This document shows, piece after piece, positions 34,840-43,981 of a stretch of DNA of 64,000 bases (its first letter is position 1; each line of letters opens with the position of its first letter). Made by a program: the position numbers and the translations under genes. Source of the stretch: Sphingomonas oryzagri (GTDB lineage: Bacteria > Pseudomonadota > Alphaproteobacteria > Sphingomonadales > Sphingomonadaceae). Location: the NCBI RefSeq assembly GCF_029906645.1, contig NZ_JARYGZ010000001.1:2848084-2912083 (forward strand), written 5' to 3'. The notes under the pieces were generated by a model, which searched no databases, was not told the DNA's origin, and saw nothing but the letters and a program-made list of their open reading frames with translations.

Positions 34840-35960
34840 GACACGACCTCCCGCCCCTGCGCGCGCGCGACATAGGCCTGACCCAGCCGGACGAGGTGGA
34901 ACAGACAGGACAGCCCCGTCCACCACGCGATCCAGACCAGCCCCCAATCGGGCCGCGAGAGCAGCAGGCTCAACACCATCAGGATGTAGTTGGGATTACG
35001 CCGCGCGGTGATCATCCGGAAGCGGCTGTCGATGCGCTCCCACACATGGATGTGGATGCCGAAGCCCGCGATGAACGCCCCCTCGATCGCGCGCTGCACG
35101 GCATAGCCCGCGACCAGCACCACCATGATCGTCCAGAATTCGTGCGGCGCGAAGCCCAGCCCCCAGGCCGGCACCGCGCAGCCCACGCCCCACGCCCAAT
35201 ACCAGAAGGGCGGGTGGACGAGATCCACGCCGTGATCGAGGATATTGCCCCATTCGGAGGAGGTACCGGTGCAGCGCGCCAGCTTCCCGTCGACGGTGTC
35301 GAGTACCATGAAGATCAGGCCGACGAGCAGACCCGCCGCGAAATGCCCCTGCCAGAACAGGAAGAAAGCCCAGACGCACAAGGCGACGCCGATCGTGGTC
35401 ACCATGTTCGGCGTCATCCGGATCGCGGCCGCCCAGCGGGTGAGGTGGAAGGCGGCGCCGCGCCACAGGTAAAGGGTGAGGATATCGGTCACCCCCTTGT
35501 AGCTGGCGTCGTAGCTCGCCTTCTCGATCACCGGTGCCGCCTCGCGGGTCAGCGGCAGCAGATAGGCATTCTCGCGCTTCCGGAGCGTCGCATTGTAGAG
35601 GCTGGCGTCGAGCTCGGCATCCTGAATGGCGAGGCCCGGCGGCAGCGGCGCGCCCGTCTCGATCGCGGCGATCACCGCCTGCGCCTGCGCGGCGTCCGCG
35701 CAATGGACCAATGCCGGGCGCCCGCGCCATGTCACGGCGAGGTCACGATGATCGCGTAGATACGCAAGCCAGGCCGGGTCCCAGGCGAAGGCAAGGTCCG
35801 CGACGATTACCGGGCCTTCCGCCGGAACCCGATCGACCGGCGCCAGTTTGGCCTTCGCGGCGATGCGGCGCGCGCGCTCGACGGGGGCCAACCCGAAGAC
35901 GCGCACGTCATTGCCGCCGACGCCGAGGAACGCGACGCCCTGATGCATTTCAACTCCCAT
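34827..35960 (-). CDS. CDP-alcohol phosphatidyltransferase with N-terminal extra domain
   Basis: A 377-residue membrane enzyme. The catalytic signature DTVDGKLARCTGTSSEWG followed by NILDHGVD gives the full D-x2-DG-x2-AR-x8-G-x3-D-x3-D motif at mid-protein, embedded in hydrophobic helices. About 160 residues precede the first helix and look like a degenerate nucleotidyltransferase-type domain, as in fused inositol-phosphate transferases. The ATG at 35960 has AAGGAG 8 bases upstream. It is the first gene of a three-gene overlapping operon and is divergent from the MCE operon. The transferred alcohol is unknown. Confidence 0.88.
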   Translation of the reverse strand: MGVEMHQGVAFLGVGGNDVRVFGLAPVERARRIAAKAKLAPVDRVPAEGPVIVADLAFAWDPAWLAYLRDHRDLAVTWRGRPALVHCADAAQAQAVIAAIETGAPLPPGLAIQDAELDASLYNATLRKRENAYLLPLTREAAPVIEKASYDASYKGVTDILTLYLWRGAAFHLTRWAAAIRMTPNMVTTIGVALCVWAFFLFWQGHFAAGLLVGLIFMVLDTVDGKLARCTGTSSEWGNILDHGVDLVHPPFWYWAWGVGCAVPAWGLGFAPHEFWTIMVVLVAGYAVQRAIEGAFIAGFGIHIHVWERIDSRFRMITARRNPNYILMVLSLLLSRPDWGLVWIAWWTGLSCLFHLVRLGQAYVARAQGREVVSWLV

Positions 35961-36061
35961 GGCCGCTCCTTTGGCAGGTTTCGGGCCGCAACGCATCTCA
36001 TCCGCGACACAAATTCTGCCCGCTTGCCGGGCGGTTCGTTCTGCCGCATCTTCCGCACCGC

Positions 36062-37171
36062 ATGACGACCGCCCCCGCCGCCGCCGCAGACTTCACGCAG
36101 GAAGACCGGACGCTCCGCTTCACGGGCGACTGGACGCTGGCGCAACTGGGCGACGTGCCGACGCGGCTGGAACAGCTCGACACCTCGCCCGATACGGTCG
36201 ATCTCTCGGGTGTCGACCGCATGGACACGGTCGGCGCGTGGATCGTCCACCGGCTGAAGCGCGACCACGATGTGAAGATCGAGGGCGCGAGCGACAAGGC
36301 CGAGGAGCTGATCGAGAAGGTCGGCACGGTCGACAAGCCGTTCCAGATCAAGCCCGACGACGGCCCCTCGTTCCGCCGCGTGCTGGAGCATGTCGGCGAT
36401 GCGACGGTGATCGCCGGGCGGACGCTGATCGGCCTCGTCGATTTCTTCGGCGCGACGGTGATCGCGATCTGGAACGTCATCCTCAACCCCAAGCGCTTCC
36501 GCGGCAACTCTACGGTCAAGCAGTTCGAGGTGGTGGGCGTCGATGCGCTGGCCATCATCGGACTGATGAGCTTCCTGATCGGCATCGTCATCGCCCAACA
36601 GGGCGCGATCCAGCTGCGTCAGTTCGGCGCCGAGGTCTACACGATCAACCTCGTCGGCCGCCTGACCTTCCGCGAGTTGGGCGTGCTGATGACCGCGATC
36701 ATGGTCGCCGGTCGATCCGGCTCCGCATTCGCCGCCCAGATCGGATCGATGAAGCTCGCCGAGGAGGTCGATGCGATGCGCACCATCGGCCTGGCGCCGA
36801 TGGAGGCGCTGGTGCTGCCGCGCGTCATCGCGGCGGTGCTGATGATGCCCTGCCTCGCCTTCTACGCGGCGATGATGGCGCTGATCGGCGGCGGGCTGTT
36901 CAGCTGGCTGTCGCTCAACCTGCCGCCCGTCACCTTCGTCGCGCGCATCCGCGAGGTGGTGCCGATGACCGACGTCTATCAGGGACTGATCAAGGCGCCG
37001 GTATTCGGGCTGATCATCGCCATGGCCGGCTGCTTCCAGGGGATGCAGGTGGAGGGCAATGCCGAGGCGGTGGGCCTGCGCACCACCAGCGCGGTGGTGC
37101 AGTCGATCTTCCTCGTCATCGTGCTGGACGCCTTCTTCGCCGTGTTCTTCGCCTCGATCGGGTGGATCTGA
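36062..37171 (+). CDS. MlaE-family permease with N-terminal STAS domain
   Basis: The permease of an MCE/Mla phospholipid ABC transporter. The 369-residue protein has an N-terminal STAS (MlaB-like) domain over about residues 1-100 (VDLSGVDRMDTVGAWIVHRL), then the MlaE membrane core with GLMSFLIGIVIAQQGAIQLR and SGSAFAAQIGSMKLAEEVDA. Fusing MlaB to MlaE is common in alphaproteobacteria. It is the first of four overlapping genes (permease, ATPase, MlaD, lipoprotein). The ribosome binding site is weak. Confidence 0.92.
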   Translation: MTTAPAAAADFTQEDRTLRFTGDWTLAQLGDVPTRLEQLDTSPDTVDLSGVDRMDTVGAWIVHRLKRDHDVKIEGASDKAEELIEKVGTVDKPFQIKPDDGPSFRRVLEHVGDATVIAGRTLIGLVDFFGATVIAIWNVILNPKRFRGNSTVKQFEVVGVDALAIIGLMSFLIGIVIAQQGAIQLRQFGAEVYTINLVGRLTFRELGVLMTAIMVAGRSGSAFAAQIGSMKLAEEVDAMRTIGLAPMEALVLPRVIAAVLMMPCLAFYAAMMALIGGGLFSWLSLNLPPVTFVARIREVVPMTDVYQGLIKAPVFGLIIAMAGCFQGMQVEGNAEAVGLRTTSAVVQSIFLVIVLDAFFAVFFASIGWI

Positions 37172-38055
37172 TGGCGACGCGCGCGCAGCATCATGTCCGC
37201 CATGCCGAGGTGCCGGACGACGGCGTCGTGATCCGCGTGCGCGGTCTCGAAAACCGGTTCGGCGAACAGGTGGTCCACCAGGATCTCGATCTCGACGTGA
37301 AGCGCGGCGAGATCCTGGGCGTGGTCGGCGGATCGGGCACCGGCAAATCGGTGCTGATGCGCTCGATCATCGGGCTGCAGCAGCCCGCTGCCGGCGCAAT
37401 CGAGGTGTTCGGCGAGAATACCGTCGGCGGCGAGGAATCGGCCGACGTGCGCAAGCGCTGGGGGGTGCTGTTCCAGAACGGCGCGCTCTTCTCCACGCTG
37501 TCGGTCGCCGAGAACGTGCAGGTGCCGATCCGCGAATATTATCCCAAGATCGACGATCAGCTGCTCGACGAGATCGCCACCTACAAGATCGTCGCCTCCG
37601 GCCTGCCGCCGGAAAGCTCCAGCAAATATCCGTCCGAGCTTTCGGGCGGTATGCGCAAGCGCGCCGGCCTTGCCCGTGCGCTGGCGCTCGATCCCGAACT
37701 GATCTTCCTCGACGAGCCGACCGCCGGCCTCGATCCGATCGGTGCGGCCGCGTTCGACAATCTGATCAAGACGCTGCGTGATCTGCTGGGCCTCACCGTC
37801 TTCATCATCACCCACGATCTCGACACGCTCTACGCGATCTGCGACCGCGTCGCGGTGCTGGCCGACAAGAAGGTGGTCGCGGTAGGAACGATCGAGGAAC
37901 TGGTGGCGTTGGACCACCCGTGGATTCAGGAATATTTCAACGGACCGCGCGGCCGCGCGGCCGAGGATTCTGCCGAGCGCGCCGAGGAGGAGAGCAAAAG
38001 AGCGCTCTCCCCCCAGGAGGCGACCAAGCTCACCGGCAGTGATGAGGGGGCTTGA
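37171..38055 (+). CDS. MlaF-type ABC transporter ATPase
   Basis: The ATPase of the MCE lipid transporter, 294 residues. Walker A GGSGTGKS, signature LSGGMRKRAGLARAL, Walker B LIFLDEPTAGLDP and the switch His in FIITHDL are all intact. A charged C-terminal extension of about 35 residues follows. Its ATG overlaps the permease stop (TGATG), and its own stop overlaps the next start. Confidence 0.94.
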   Translation: MATRAQHHVRHAEVPDDGVVIRVRGLENRFGEQVVHQDLDLDVKRGEILGVVGGSGTGKSVLMRSIIGLQQPAAGAIEVFGENTVGGEESADVRKRWGVLFQNGALFSTLSVAENVQVPIREYYPKIDDQLLDEIATYKIVASGLPPESSSKYPSELSGGMRKRAGLARALALDPELIFLDEPTAGLDPIGAAAFDNLIKTLRDLLGLTVFIITHDLDTLYAICDRVAVLADKKVVAVGTIEELVALDHPWIQEYFNGPRGRAAEDSAERAEEESKRALSPQEATKLTGSDEGA

Positions 38056-38993
38056 TGGAAACGCGCTCTAACCATGTGCTCGTCGGCGGGGTGGTGCTCG
38101 CCATCGTCGCCATCGCGGTCGCCTTCATCATCTGGATGATGCAGGTCGGCAACGGCCACCAGCGCGAATATGACATCTTCTTCCCGAACTCGGTGGACGG
38201 TCTGGCCAAGGGGTCGGCGGTCGCCTTCTCGGGCGTGCCGGTCGGCAAGATCGACGACATCAAGCTGATGCCCGACCAGCCGAGCCTGGTCCGCGTGCGC
38301 ATCTCGGTGGACGAGAACACGCCGATCCTGAAGGGCACCACCGCGACGGTGGCCGGCGTCGGTTTCACCGGCGTCTCCCAGGTCAATCTTGGCGGCGCAC
38401 AGAAGGGCGAGCCGCCGATCACCGACATCGGGCCGTTCGGCGTGCCGGTGATTCCCACCCGTCCAGGTGCGCTCGCGGGTCTGCTCAATTCGGCGCCGGA
38501 ACTGATGAAGAAGCTGCAGGTGCTGACCGACCGGCTCGGCCAGCTGCTCGACGACCGCAACCAGAATTCGATCCGCCACATCCTGGCGAACATCGACAAG
38601 GTTTCGACCGACCTCGCCGATGCCAGCCCGCAGCTGAAGCAGACGCTCGCCAATGCCCAGCTCGCCGTGAAGCAGGCAGGCGATGCCGCGCAGCAGATCG
38701 GCCAGCTCGCCGGCACCACCAACAACCTGCTCGACAGCCAGGGCAGGCCGCTCATGGTCAATCTCAACAAGACGATCGCGTCAGCCAAGCAGGCGGCCGA
38801 CAATCTCAACGAGATGATCAACGACGCCAAGCCCGGCGTGCAGACGCTCAGCAAGCAGACCGCGCCGCAGATCGACCAGCTGGTCCGCGACCTCTCCGAC
38901 ATGGCCGAGGCGCTGACCCAGACGGCGAACCGGCTCAATTCGGGCGGCGGCGGCGTGCTCGGCCGCAAGCTGCCGGACTATAAGGGGCATTGA
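38055..38993 (+). CDS. MlaD-family (MCE-domain) substrate-binding protein
   Basis: A 312-residue protein with one N-terminal membrane anchor (VLVGGVVLAIVAIAVAFIIW), a single MCE domain (YDIFFPNSVDGLAKGSAVAF, GVPVGKIDDIKL) and a long helical C-terminus with Gln/Asn-rich repeats such as LNEMINDAKPG. MCE proteins form hexameric rings that carry lipid across the periplasm. It is coupled to the ATPase upstream and the lipoprotein downstream. Confidence 0.93.
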   Translation: METRSNHVLVGGVVLAIVAIAVAFIIWMMQVGNGHQREYDIFFPNSVDGLAKGSAVAFSGVPVGKIDDIKLMPDQPSLVRVRISVDENTPILKGTTATVAGVGFTGVSQVNLGGAQKGEPPITDIGPFGVPVIPTRPGALAGLLNSAPELMKKLQVLTDRLGQLLDDRNQNSIRHILANIDKVSTDLADASPQLKQTLANAQLAVKQAGDAAQQIGQLAGTTNNLLDSQGRPLMVNLNKTIASAKQAADNLNEMINDAKPGVQTLSKQTAPQIDQLVRDLSDMAEALTQTANRLNSGGGGVLGRKLPDYKGH

Positions 38994-38994
38994 G

Positions 38995-39597
38995 ATGGGG
39001 AAGACGATGACCATGGTGCGCACCCTGCCCCTGATCGCGGTGTCGCTCGCACTGGCCGGGTGCGTCAGCCTCAGCCCCAAGGTGCCGCCGCAGCTGCTGC
39101 GCCTCACGCCCTCGGCTCCGGCGCCGGCCAATAACGGCGTGGTGCTCGGCAAGGGTGTCGCGGTGGCCGTGAGCTTCCCGTCCGCGCCTGTCGAGCTGTC
39201 GAACAACCGCGTGCCCGTACGCATCGGCTCCACCGAGGTGGCCTATGTGAAGGATGCGCAGTGGATCGATTCCCCGGCGCACCTGTTCCGTGATCTGCTC
39301 GCCGAGACGATCACGGTGCGCACCGGCCGCCCGACATTAACCCCGCGCGAGGCGGCATTGACCACCGGTCCCCGCCTTGGTGGCCGGATCAGCGAGTTCG
39401 GGATCGATGCCGGCGGCCATCAGGCTTCGGTGGTGTACGACGCCACGCTGATACGCTCGGGCGATCAGGTGGAAACGCGGCGTTTTACCGCCAACGCACC
39501 GGTCAACGGCAAGGTCGACGAGGCCAGCGCCGGCGCCGCGATCAACACGGCGGCGAACGACGTGGCCACGCAGGTTGCGGACTGGGTGGGGCGGTAA
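38995..39597 (+). CDS. ABC-type transport auxiliary lipoprotein (PqiC/DUF330 type)
   Basis: A 200-residue lipoprotein. The signal MVRTLPLIAVSLALAGC ends in the lipobox LAGC. The mature domain with LLRLTPSAPAPAN and VRIGSTEVAYVKDAQWIDSP matches the auxiliary lipoprotein (PqiC-like) that accompanies MCE systems. It is the last gene of the operon; a hairpin at 39605-39628 follows. Confidence 0.9.
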   Translation: MGKTMTMVRTLPLIAVSLALAGCVSLSPKVPPQLLRLTPSAPAPANNGVVLGKGVAVAVSFPSAPVELSNNRVPVRIGSTEVAYVKDAQWIDSPAHLFRDLLAETITVRTGRPTLTPREAALTTGPRLGGRISEFGIDAGGHQASVVYDATLIRSGDQVETRRFTANAPVNGKVDEASAGAAINTAANDVATQVADWVGR

Positions 39598-39604
39598 CGT
39601 CTTC

Positions 39605-39628
39605 ATCCTCCCCCTTGCGGGGGAGGAT
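39605..39628. repeat. Hairpin repeat (CCTCCCCC family) between convergent genes
   Basis: A perfect 10-bp stem ATCCTCCCCC/GGGGGAGGAT with loop TTGC, 7 bases after the MCE operon and 7 bases before the end of the convergent pepN. Related to 6141-6170 and 58866-58889. Confidence 0.85.
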
Positions 39629-39635
39629 TGGATGG

Positions 39636-42248
39636 TCACGCCAGGCTCTTGCTCGCCTGCTCGAACACGTCCTTGCTGAGCCCCGGCGTCGCGACGATCC
39701 GCTCCAGCTCGGCCTTCATCAGCGCGGCGCGGGCCGGTTCGAACCGACGCCAGCGGCCGAGCGGCGGGACCAGTCGCGCCGCCGACTGCGGATTGAGCTT
39801 GTCCGCCTTCAGGATCATGTCCGCCACGAAGCGGTAGCCGCGCCCGTCGGCCGAATGGAAGGCGAACTGGTTGGCCGCAAACGCGCCGACCAGCGAGCGC
39901 ATCCGGTTGGGGTTCGTCATCGTGAAATCGGGATGCCGCGCCAACCGCTCGACCGCCTCGGCCGTATCCTCGCGCATCGAGATCGCCTGTGTGGTGAACC
40001 ATTTGTCGAGCACCAGCGCGTCGTTCCTGTAGCGATCGTAGAAAGCCGCGAGCGCCGTCTCCCGCTCGGCCGAGGTGCCGTTGGCGAGCGTGGTGAGCGC
40101 GCCCTGCCGGTCGGTCATGTTGTCGGCGCCCTCATACTGGGCGAGTGCCTGCTTCGCGGCATCGGCCGCACCGCTGGCGTCGAGATAGCCCAGCGCCACG
40201 GTACGCAGCCGTCGCAGGCCCTTGGCGGACGGCGTATATTCGAAGCGATTGCCGGCGCTCGCCGCGTAGGCCGCGCGCCACTCCGCCTCCAGCTCTCGGC
40301 CGAGGCGCTGACGCAGATGCTCGCGCGCCCGGCGGATCGCGGTCGGATCGACCACCGCCAACTGGTCGCCCAGGAAGGCCTCGTTGGGCAGCAGCACCGC
40401 CTCGCCGACGAACGCGGCGTCCAGCGACGGGTCGGTCAGCGTCTCGCGCACCGCCGCGATCACCGCCTCCTCGTCCGCCTCGCGACCCTCGATCGCAGCC
40501 ACCAGGGTATCGACCATCAGCTGCTGCATCGCCTCGAAGCGCGCGAAGGGATCGTCGTCATGGCCCGACAGGAAGGCGAGGTCGGCGGCCGTGCGGTTGG
40601 TCTCGACGATCACCGGCGCCGAGAAGCCGCGGTTGATCGAAAGCACCGGCTGCTCGTCCACACCCTCGAACAGGATTTCCCCCTCGGCATCGTGGAGGAC
40701 ATGCACGCGCTCGGGCACGATCGCCTTGCCGGACTTGGCGCCGAACAAGGCCAGACGGAGCGGCAGCGGCATGGGCTGCTTGTCGTCCTGCCCCGGCGTC
40801 GGCGGCACCACCTGCTCCAGCGTCAGGCGCGCTTTCGCAGTGCCCGGCTCGTGGCTCAGCGCAGCACGGAGGCGCGGCGTGCCCGCCTGCGAATACCAGC
40901 GGCGGAAGTCGGTGAGGTCGGCTCCGTTGGCGTCCTCCATCGCGCGGACAAAATCCTCGCAGGTCGCCGCCGTGCCGTCGTGCCGCTCGAAATAGAGATC
41001 GGTGCCGCGCCGGAAGCCCTCCACACCCAGCATGGTGTGAAGCATCCGGATCACCTCGGCGCCCTTGTTGTAGATGGTTGCCGTGTAGAAGTTGCTGATC
41101 TCCAGATAGGAATCCGGCCGGATCGGGTGGGCGAGCGGGCCGCCATCCTCGGGGAATTGCGCCGCGCGCAGCACGCGGACGTCCTCGATCCGCTTGACCG
41201 CGCGCGATCCCTGGTCGGCCGAGAATTCCTGGTCGCGGAAGACGGTGAAGCCCTCCTTCAGCGAGAGCTGGAACCAGTCCCGGCAGGTGACGCGGTTGCC
41301 CGACCAGTTGTGGAAATATTCGTGCGCCACAACGCCCGCGATCGCGTCGTAATCGGCATCGGTCGCCGTCTCGGGATCAGCGAGGATGTAGCGCGAGTTG
41401 AAGATGTTGAGGCCTTTATTCTCCATCGCGCCGAAGTTGAAATCGGCCACCGCCACGATGTTGAAGATGCCGAGGTCGTACTCGCGGCCATAGACCTTCT
41501 CGTCCCACGCCATCGAGGATTTGAGCGCGGTCATGGCATGTTCGGTGCGCGGCAGATCGGCCTCGCGCACCCAGATGCCGAGCTGCACCTCGCGGCCCGA
41601 CATGGTGGTGAAGCTGTCGCGGTTGGCCTTAAGGTCGCCCGCCACCATCGCGAACAGGTAGCAGGGCTTGAGGAAGGGATCGCGCCATTCGGCCCAGTGC
41701 CTGCCTTCCCCGGTTTCCCCCTCGCCGATCAGGTCGCCGTTGGCCAACAGCACCGGATAGAGCGCGCGGTCGGCGGTCATCTTCACGGTGTAGCGGCTCA
41801 GCACGTCGGGCCGGTCGGGGAAAAAGGTGATGCGGCGGAAACCCTCCGCCTCGCACTGGGTGCAGAGCAGCCCGCCCGACGCATAAAGCCCCATCAGCTG
41901 GGTGTTCTTCTCCGGCGAGATCACCACCTCGGTCTCGACGATGTGGCGCGGGCCTGTGAGTTCGATCAGCAGCTGGTCGTCCTCGATCCGCCATTCGCCG
42001 GCATCGAGCAGGCGGCCGTCGACCGTGACCGACACGGGCTTCATCCCCGGCGCACCGTCCAGCGCCAGCGGGCCACGCGGCGCGGCCTCGGCGCTGTTCT
42101 TCTCCACCTCCAGCGTCGCACGGACGCGCGTCACCGCCGCATCGAGATCGAAATCCAGCCGGATCGACGGCACTGCCCAAGCGGGCGGACGGTAATCGAG
42201 CCGGAGAGTCGGGGTGGGGGGAGTCGCAATGGCGCTGTGCTGATCCAT
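39636..42248 (-). CDS. pepN: Aminopeptidase N (M1)
   Basis: An 870-residue zinc aminopeptidase that removes N-terminal residues from peptides in the cytoplasm. The GAMEN motif is seen in FNFGAMENKGLNIFN, and the zinc site in VAHEYFHNWSGNRVTCRDWF with the second Glu in LKEGFTVFRDQ. Length is as in other proteobacterial PepN. It is a single gene convergent with the MCE operon and divergent from the SDR epimerase gene. Confidence 0.97.
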   Translation of the reverse strand: MDQHSAIATPPTPTLRLDYRPPAWAVPSIRLDFDLDAAVTRVRATLEVEKNSAEAAPRGPLALDGAPGMKPVSVTVDGRLLDAGEWRIEDDQLLIELTGPRHIVETEVVISPEKNTQLMGLYASGGLLCTQCEAEGFRRITFFPDRPDVLSRYTVKMTADRALYPVLLANGDLIGEGETGEGRHWAEWRDPFLKPCYLFAMVAGDLKANRDSFTTMSGREVQLGIWVREADLPRTEHAMTALKSSMAWDEKVYGREYDLGIFNIVAVADFNFGAMENKGLNIFNSRYILADPETATDADYDAIAGVVAHEYFHNWSGNRVTCRDWFQLSLKEGFTVFRDQEFSADQGSRAVKRIEDVRVLRAAQFPEDGGPLAHPIRPDSYLEISNFYTATIYNKGAEVIRMLHTMLGVEGFRRGTDLYFERHDGTAATCEDFVRAMEDANGADLTDFRRWYSQAGTPRLRAALSHEPGTAKARLTLEQVVPPTPGQDDKQPMPLPLRLALFGAKSGKAIVPERVHVLHDAEGEILFEGVDEQPVLSINRGFSAPVIVETNRTAADLAFLSGHDDDPFARFEAMQQLMVDTLVAAIEGREADEEAVIAAVRETLTDPSLDAAFVGEAVLLPNEAFLGDQLAVVDPTAIRRAREHLRQRLGRELEAEWRAAYAASAGNRFEYTPSAKGLRRLRTVALGYLDASGAADAAKQALAQYEGADNMTDRQGALTTLANGTSAERETALAAFYDRYRNDALVLDKWFTTQAISMREDTAEAVERLARHPDFTMTNPNRMRSLVGAFAANQFAFHSADGRGYRFVADMILKADKLNPQSAARLVPPLGRWRRFEPARAALMKAELERIVATPGLSKDVFEQASKSLA

Positions 42249-42293
42249 GAGGAGACTTCTAGGGATGGGCGCGTGCCGTTACAACGACGGCGC

Positions 42294-43139
42294 ATGGCGG
42301 AAATGCTGATCTTCGGGCTGGGCTACACCGCCTCGCGCCTCGCTGAACGGCTGCGTTCGATGGGCTGGACGGTGCGCGCCACGCGACGGGAGGCCGATGG
42401 AGAAGCGATCGCCTTCGCCGACGATGCGGCGGTGCGGGCGGCGCTGGCGGGCGCGACGCATATCCTGTCCTCGGTGCCGCCGGACGATGGCGATCCGGTG
42501 CTGGAGCGCTACGGCGCGCTGCTGGAAGATAAGCGGCTCGGCTACCTCTCCTCCACGGGCGTCTATGGCGACGCTGGCGGGGCGTGGGTGGACGAGAGCG
42601 CGCCGATCGGCACCGGCCGCCGCTCCGCCCGCGCCGAGGCAGATGCTGCATGGCGTGCGAGGGGCGCACGCGCGTTCCGCCTGCCCGGCATCTACGGCCC
42701 CGGACGTTCGGCGCTGGAGCGGATGGCAGAGGGCCGCGCCCACCGCATCGATCTTCCCGGCCAGGTATTCAGCCGCATCCATGTCGACGACATCGTGGCG
42801 GCGGTGATCGCCGGTCTCGACGCACCGCCGGGCGCCTACAATATCGCCGACGATCATCCCTGCAGCCAGAATCGCGTGATCGAGGAGGCGAGCCGCCTGC
42901 TCCGCCTGCCGTCGCCCCCGATCCGATCGATCGAGGAGGCCGGCCTCTCGCCCGCCGCCCGCGCCTTCTATGCCGAGAACCGCCGCGTCGCGAACGGCAA
43001 GGCGAAGCGCGTGCTGGGCTGGCGCCCGCTCTACCCGGATTACCGCGCGGGCCTTGCCGCCTGCCTCGCCTGCAGCGCCACCACCAGCCCGGCGATCGCG
43101 AGCAGGCAGCCGGCCGCCGCCGACAGCGACCAGCGATAG
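42294..43139 (+). CDS. NAD(P)-dependent epimerase/SDR, YeeZ-like
   Basis: A 281-residue extended SDR. The N-terminal cofactor motif reads LIFGLGYTASRLAERL, and the central block is YLSSTGVYGDAGG (with the Tyr but without a clear YxxxK at usual spacing). It resembles YeeZ-type nucleoside-diphosphate-sugar epimerase-like proteins of unknown substrate. The last ~33 residues (CLACSATTSPAIASRQ...) lie antisense to the end of the EamA gene, a 100-base convergent overlap. The natural end of the fold is probably near GWRPLYPDYRAGL. Confidence 0.85.
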   Translation: MAEMLIFGLGYTASRLAERLRSMGWTVRATRREADGEAIAFADDAAVRAALAGATHILSSVPPDDGDPVLERYGALLEDKRLGYLSSTGVYGDAGGAWVDESAPIGTGRRSARAEADAAWRARGARAFRLPGIYGPGRSALERMAEGRAHRIDLPGQVFSRIHVDDIVAAVIAGLDAPPGAYNIADDHPCSQNRVIEEASRLLRLPSPPIRSIEEAGLSPAARAFYAENRRVANGKAKRVLGWRPLYPDYRAGLAACLACSATTSPAIASRQPAAADSDQR

Positions 43140-43981
43140 CCCTCGAACACGGTCGACAGCAGCATCGCCAGTACCGGGCTCAGCACGCTCGAATAGGCCG
43201 CACGCCCCGGTCCAATGGTGCGGATCACCGCGAAATAGCAGCTGAACGCCAGCGCCGATCCGATCAGCGCCAGATAGAGCGTGCCGAGCCAGTAGCTCGG
43301 GTGCGGATCGAACACGGGCGGCCCGTCGAGCACGAAGGCGCCGATACAATTGAACAGCGAACCCCACGCCATGCCCCAGGCGATCAGCGTCGGCACGGGG
43401 ATCGCGCCGGCCGGCTTGCTCGCCTGCATGACGTTGGCGATCGAGGAGAAGAGCACGCCCGCCAGCGACCAGCCGATGCCGATCAGGATGGTATGGCGCG
43501 AGGTCGGCGCGGCGGCCAGCTCGTGGCTGAACAGCAGCACCAGCCCGATCATCGCCACGCCCGACCCCAGCAGGAAGGCGCGCGACAGGCCCTGTTTCAG
43601 GAAAATCCACGCGAACAGCGCATTCGGCACGACCAGCAGCGCGAAGGCCACGGCGACGAGGCCGGAGGTCACCGTCCGCTCGCCCAGATAGACGAAATAA
43701 TAGTTCAGGCAGTATTGGGCGACGCCATAGACCGCCGCCAGCCCATGCTCCCGCGTGGTGAGTTTCAGCCGCGCGCCGGTGAAGCGGGCATAGGCCATCA
43801 TCGCGATGCAGGCGATGACGAAGCGATAGGCGACCGACCAGCTCGGCGGCACGATGCCGAGCTGATAGCGGATCACCAGCCAGGTCGACGACCAGACGAG
43901 CGTGCAGATCATGAACGGCAGCGCCACCCGTGCCCGCTGCGAGGCGCCGAGCGGACGGGTGCCGGTCAGTTCCTCGCTCAT
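43040..43981 (-). CDS. EamA/DMT-family transporter
   Basis: A 313-residue inner-membrane transporter with about ten hydrophobic helices and the two EamA repeats (ICTLVWSSTWLVIRYQLG and LIGIGWSLAGVLFSSIAN begin each half). Substrate is unknown, likely a small metabolite for export. Its ATG overlaps the threonine aldolase stop (ATGA), so the two are coupled. Its 3' end runs 100 bases into the convergent SDR gene. Confidence 0.9.
   Translation of the reverse strand: MSEELTGTRPLGASQRARVALPFMICTLVWSSTWLVIRYQLGIVPPSWSVAYRFVIACIAMMAYARFTGARLKLTTREHGLAAVYGVAQYCLNYYFVYLGERTVTSGLVAVAFALLVVPNALFAWIFLKQGLSRAFLLGSGVAMIGLVLLFSHELAAAPTSRHTILIGIGWSLAGVLFSSIANVMQASKPAGAIPVPTLIAWGMAWGSLFNCIGAFVLDGPPVFDPHPSYWLGTLYLALIGSALAFSCYFAVIRTIGPGRAAYSSVLSPVLAMLLSTVFEGYRWSLSAAAGCLLAIAGLVVALQARQAARPAR

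Noticed and set aside
39615-43139. A 1174-codon frame running through pepN and into the SDR gene
   Set aside because: Only its last 282 codons (from 42294) encode a recognisable protein; the rest is antisense to pepN.
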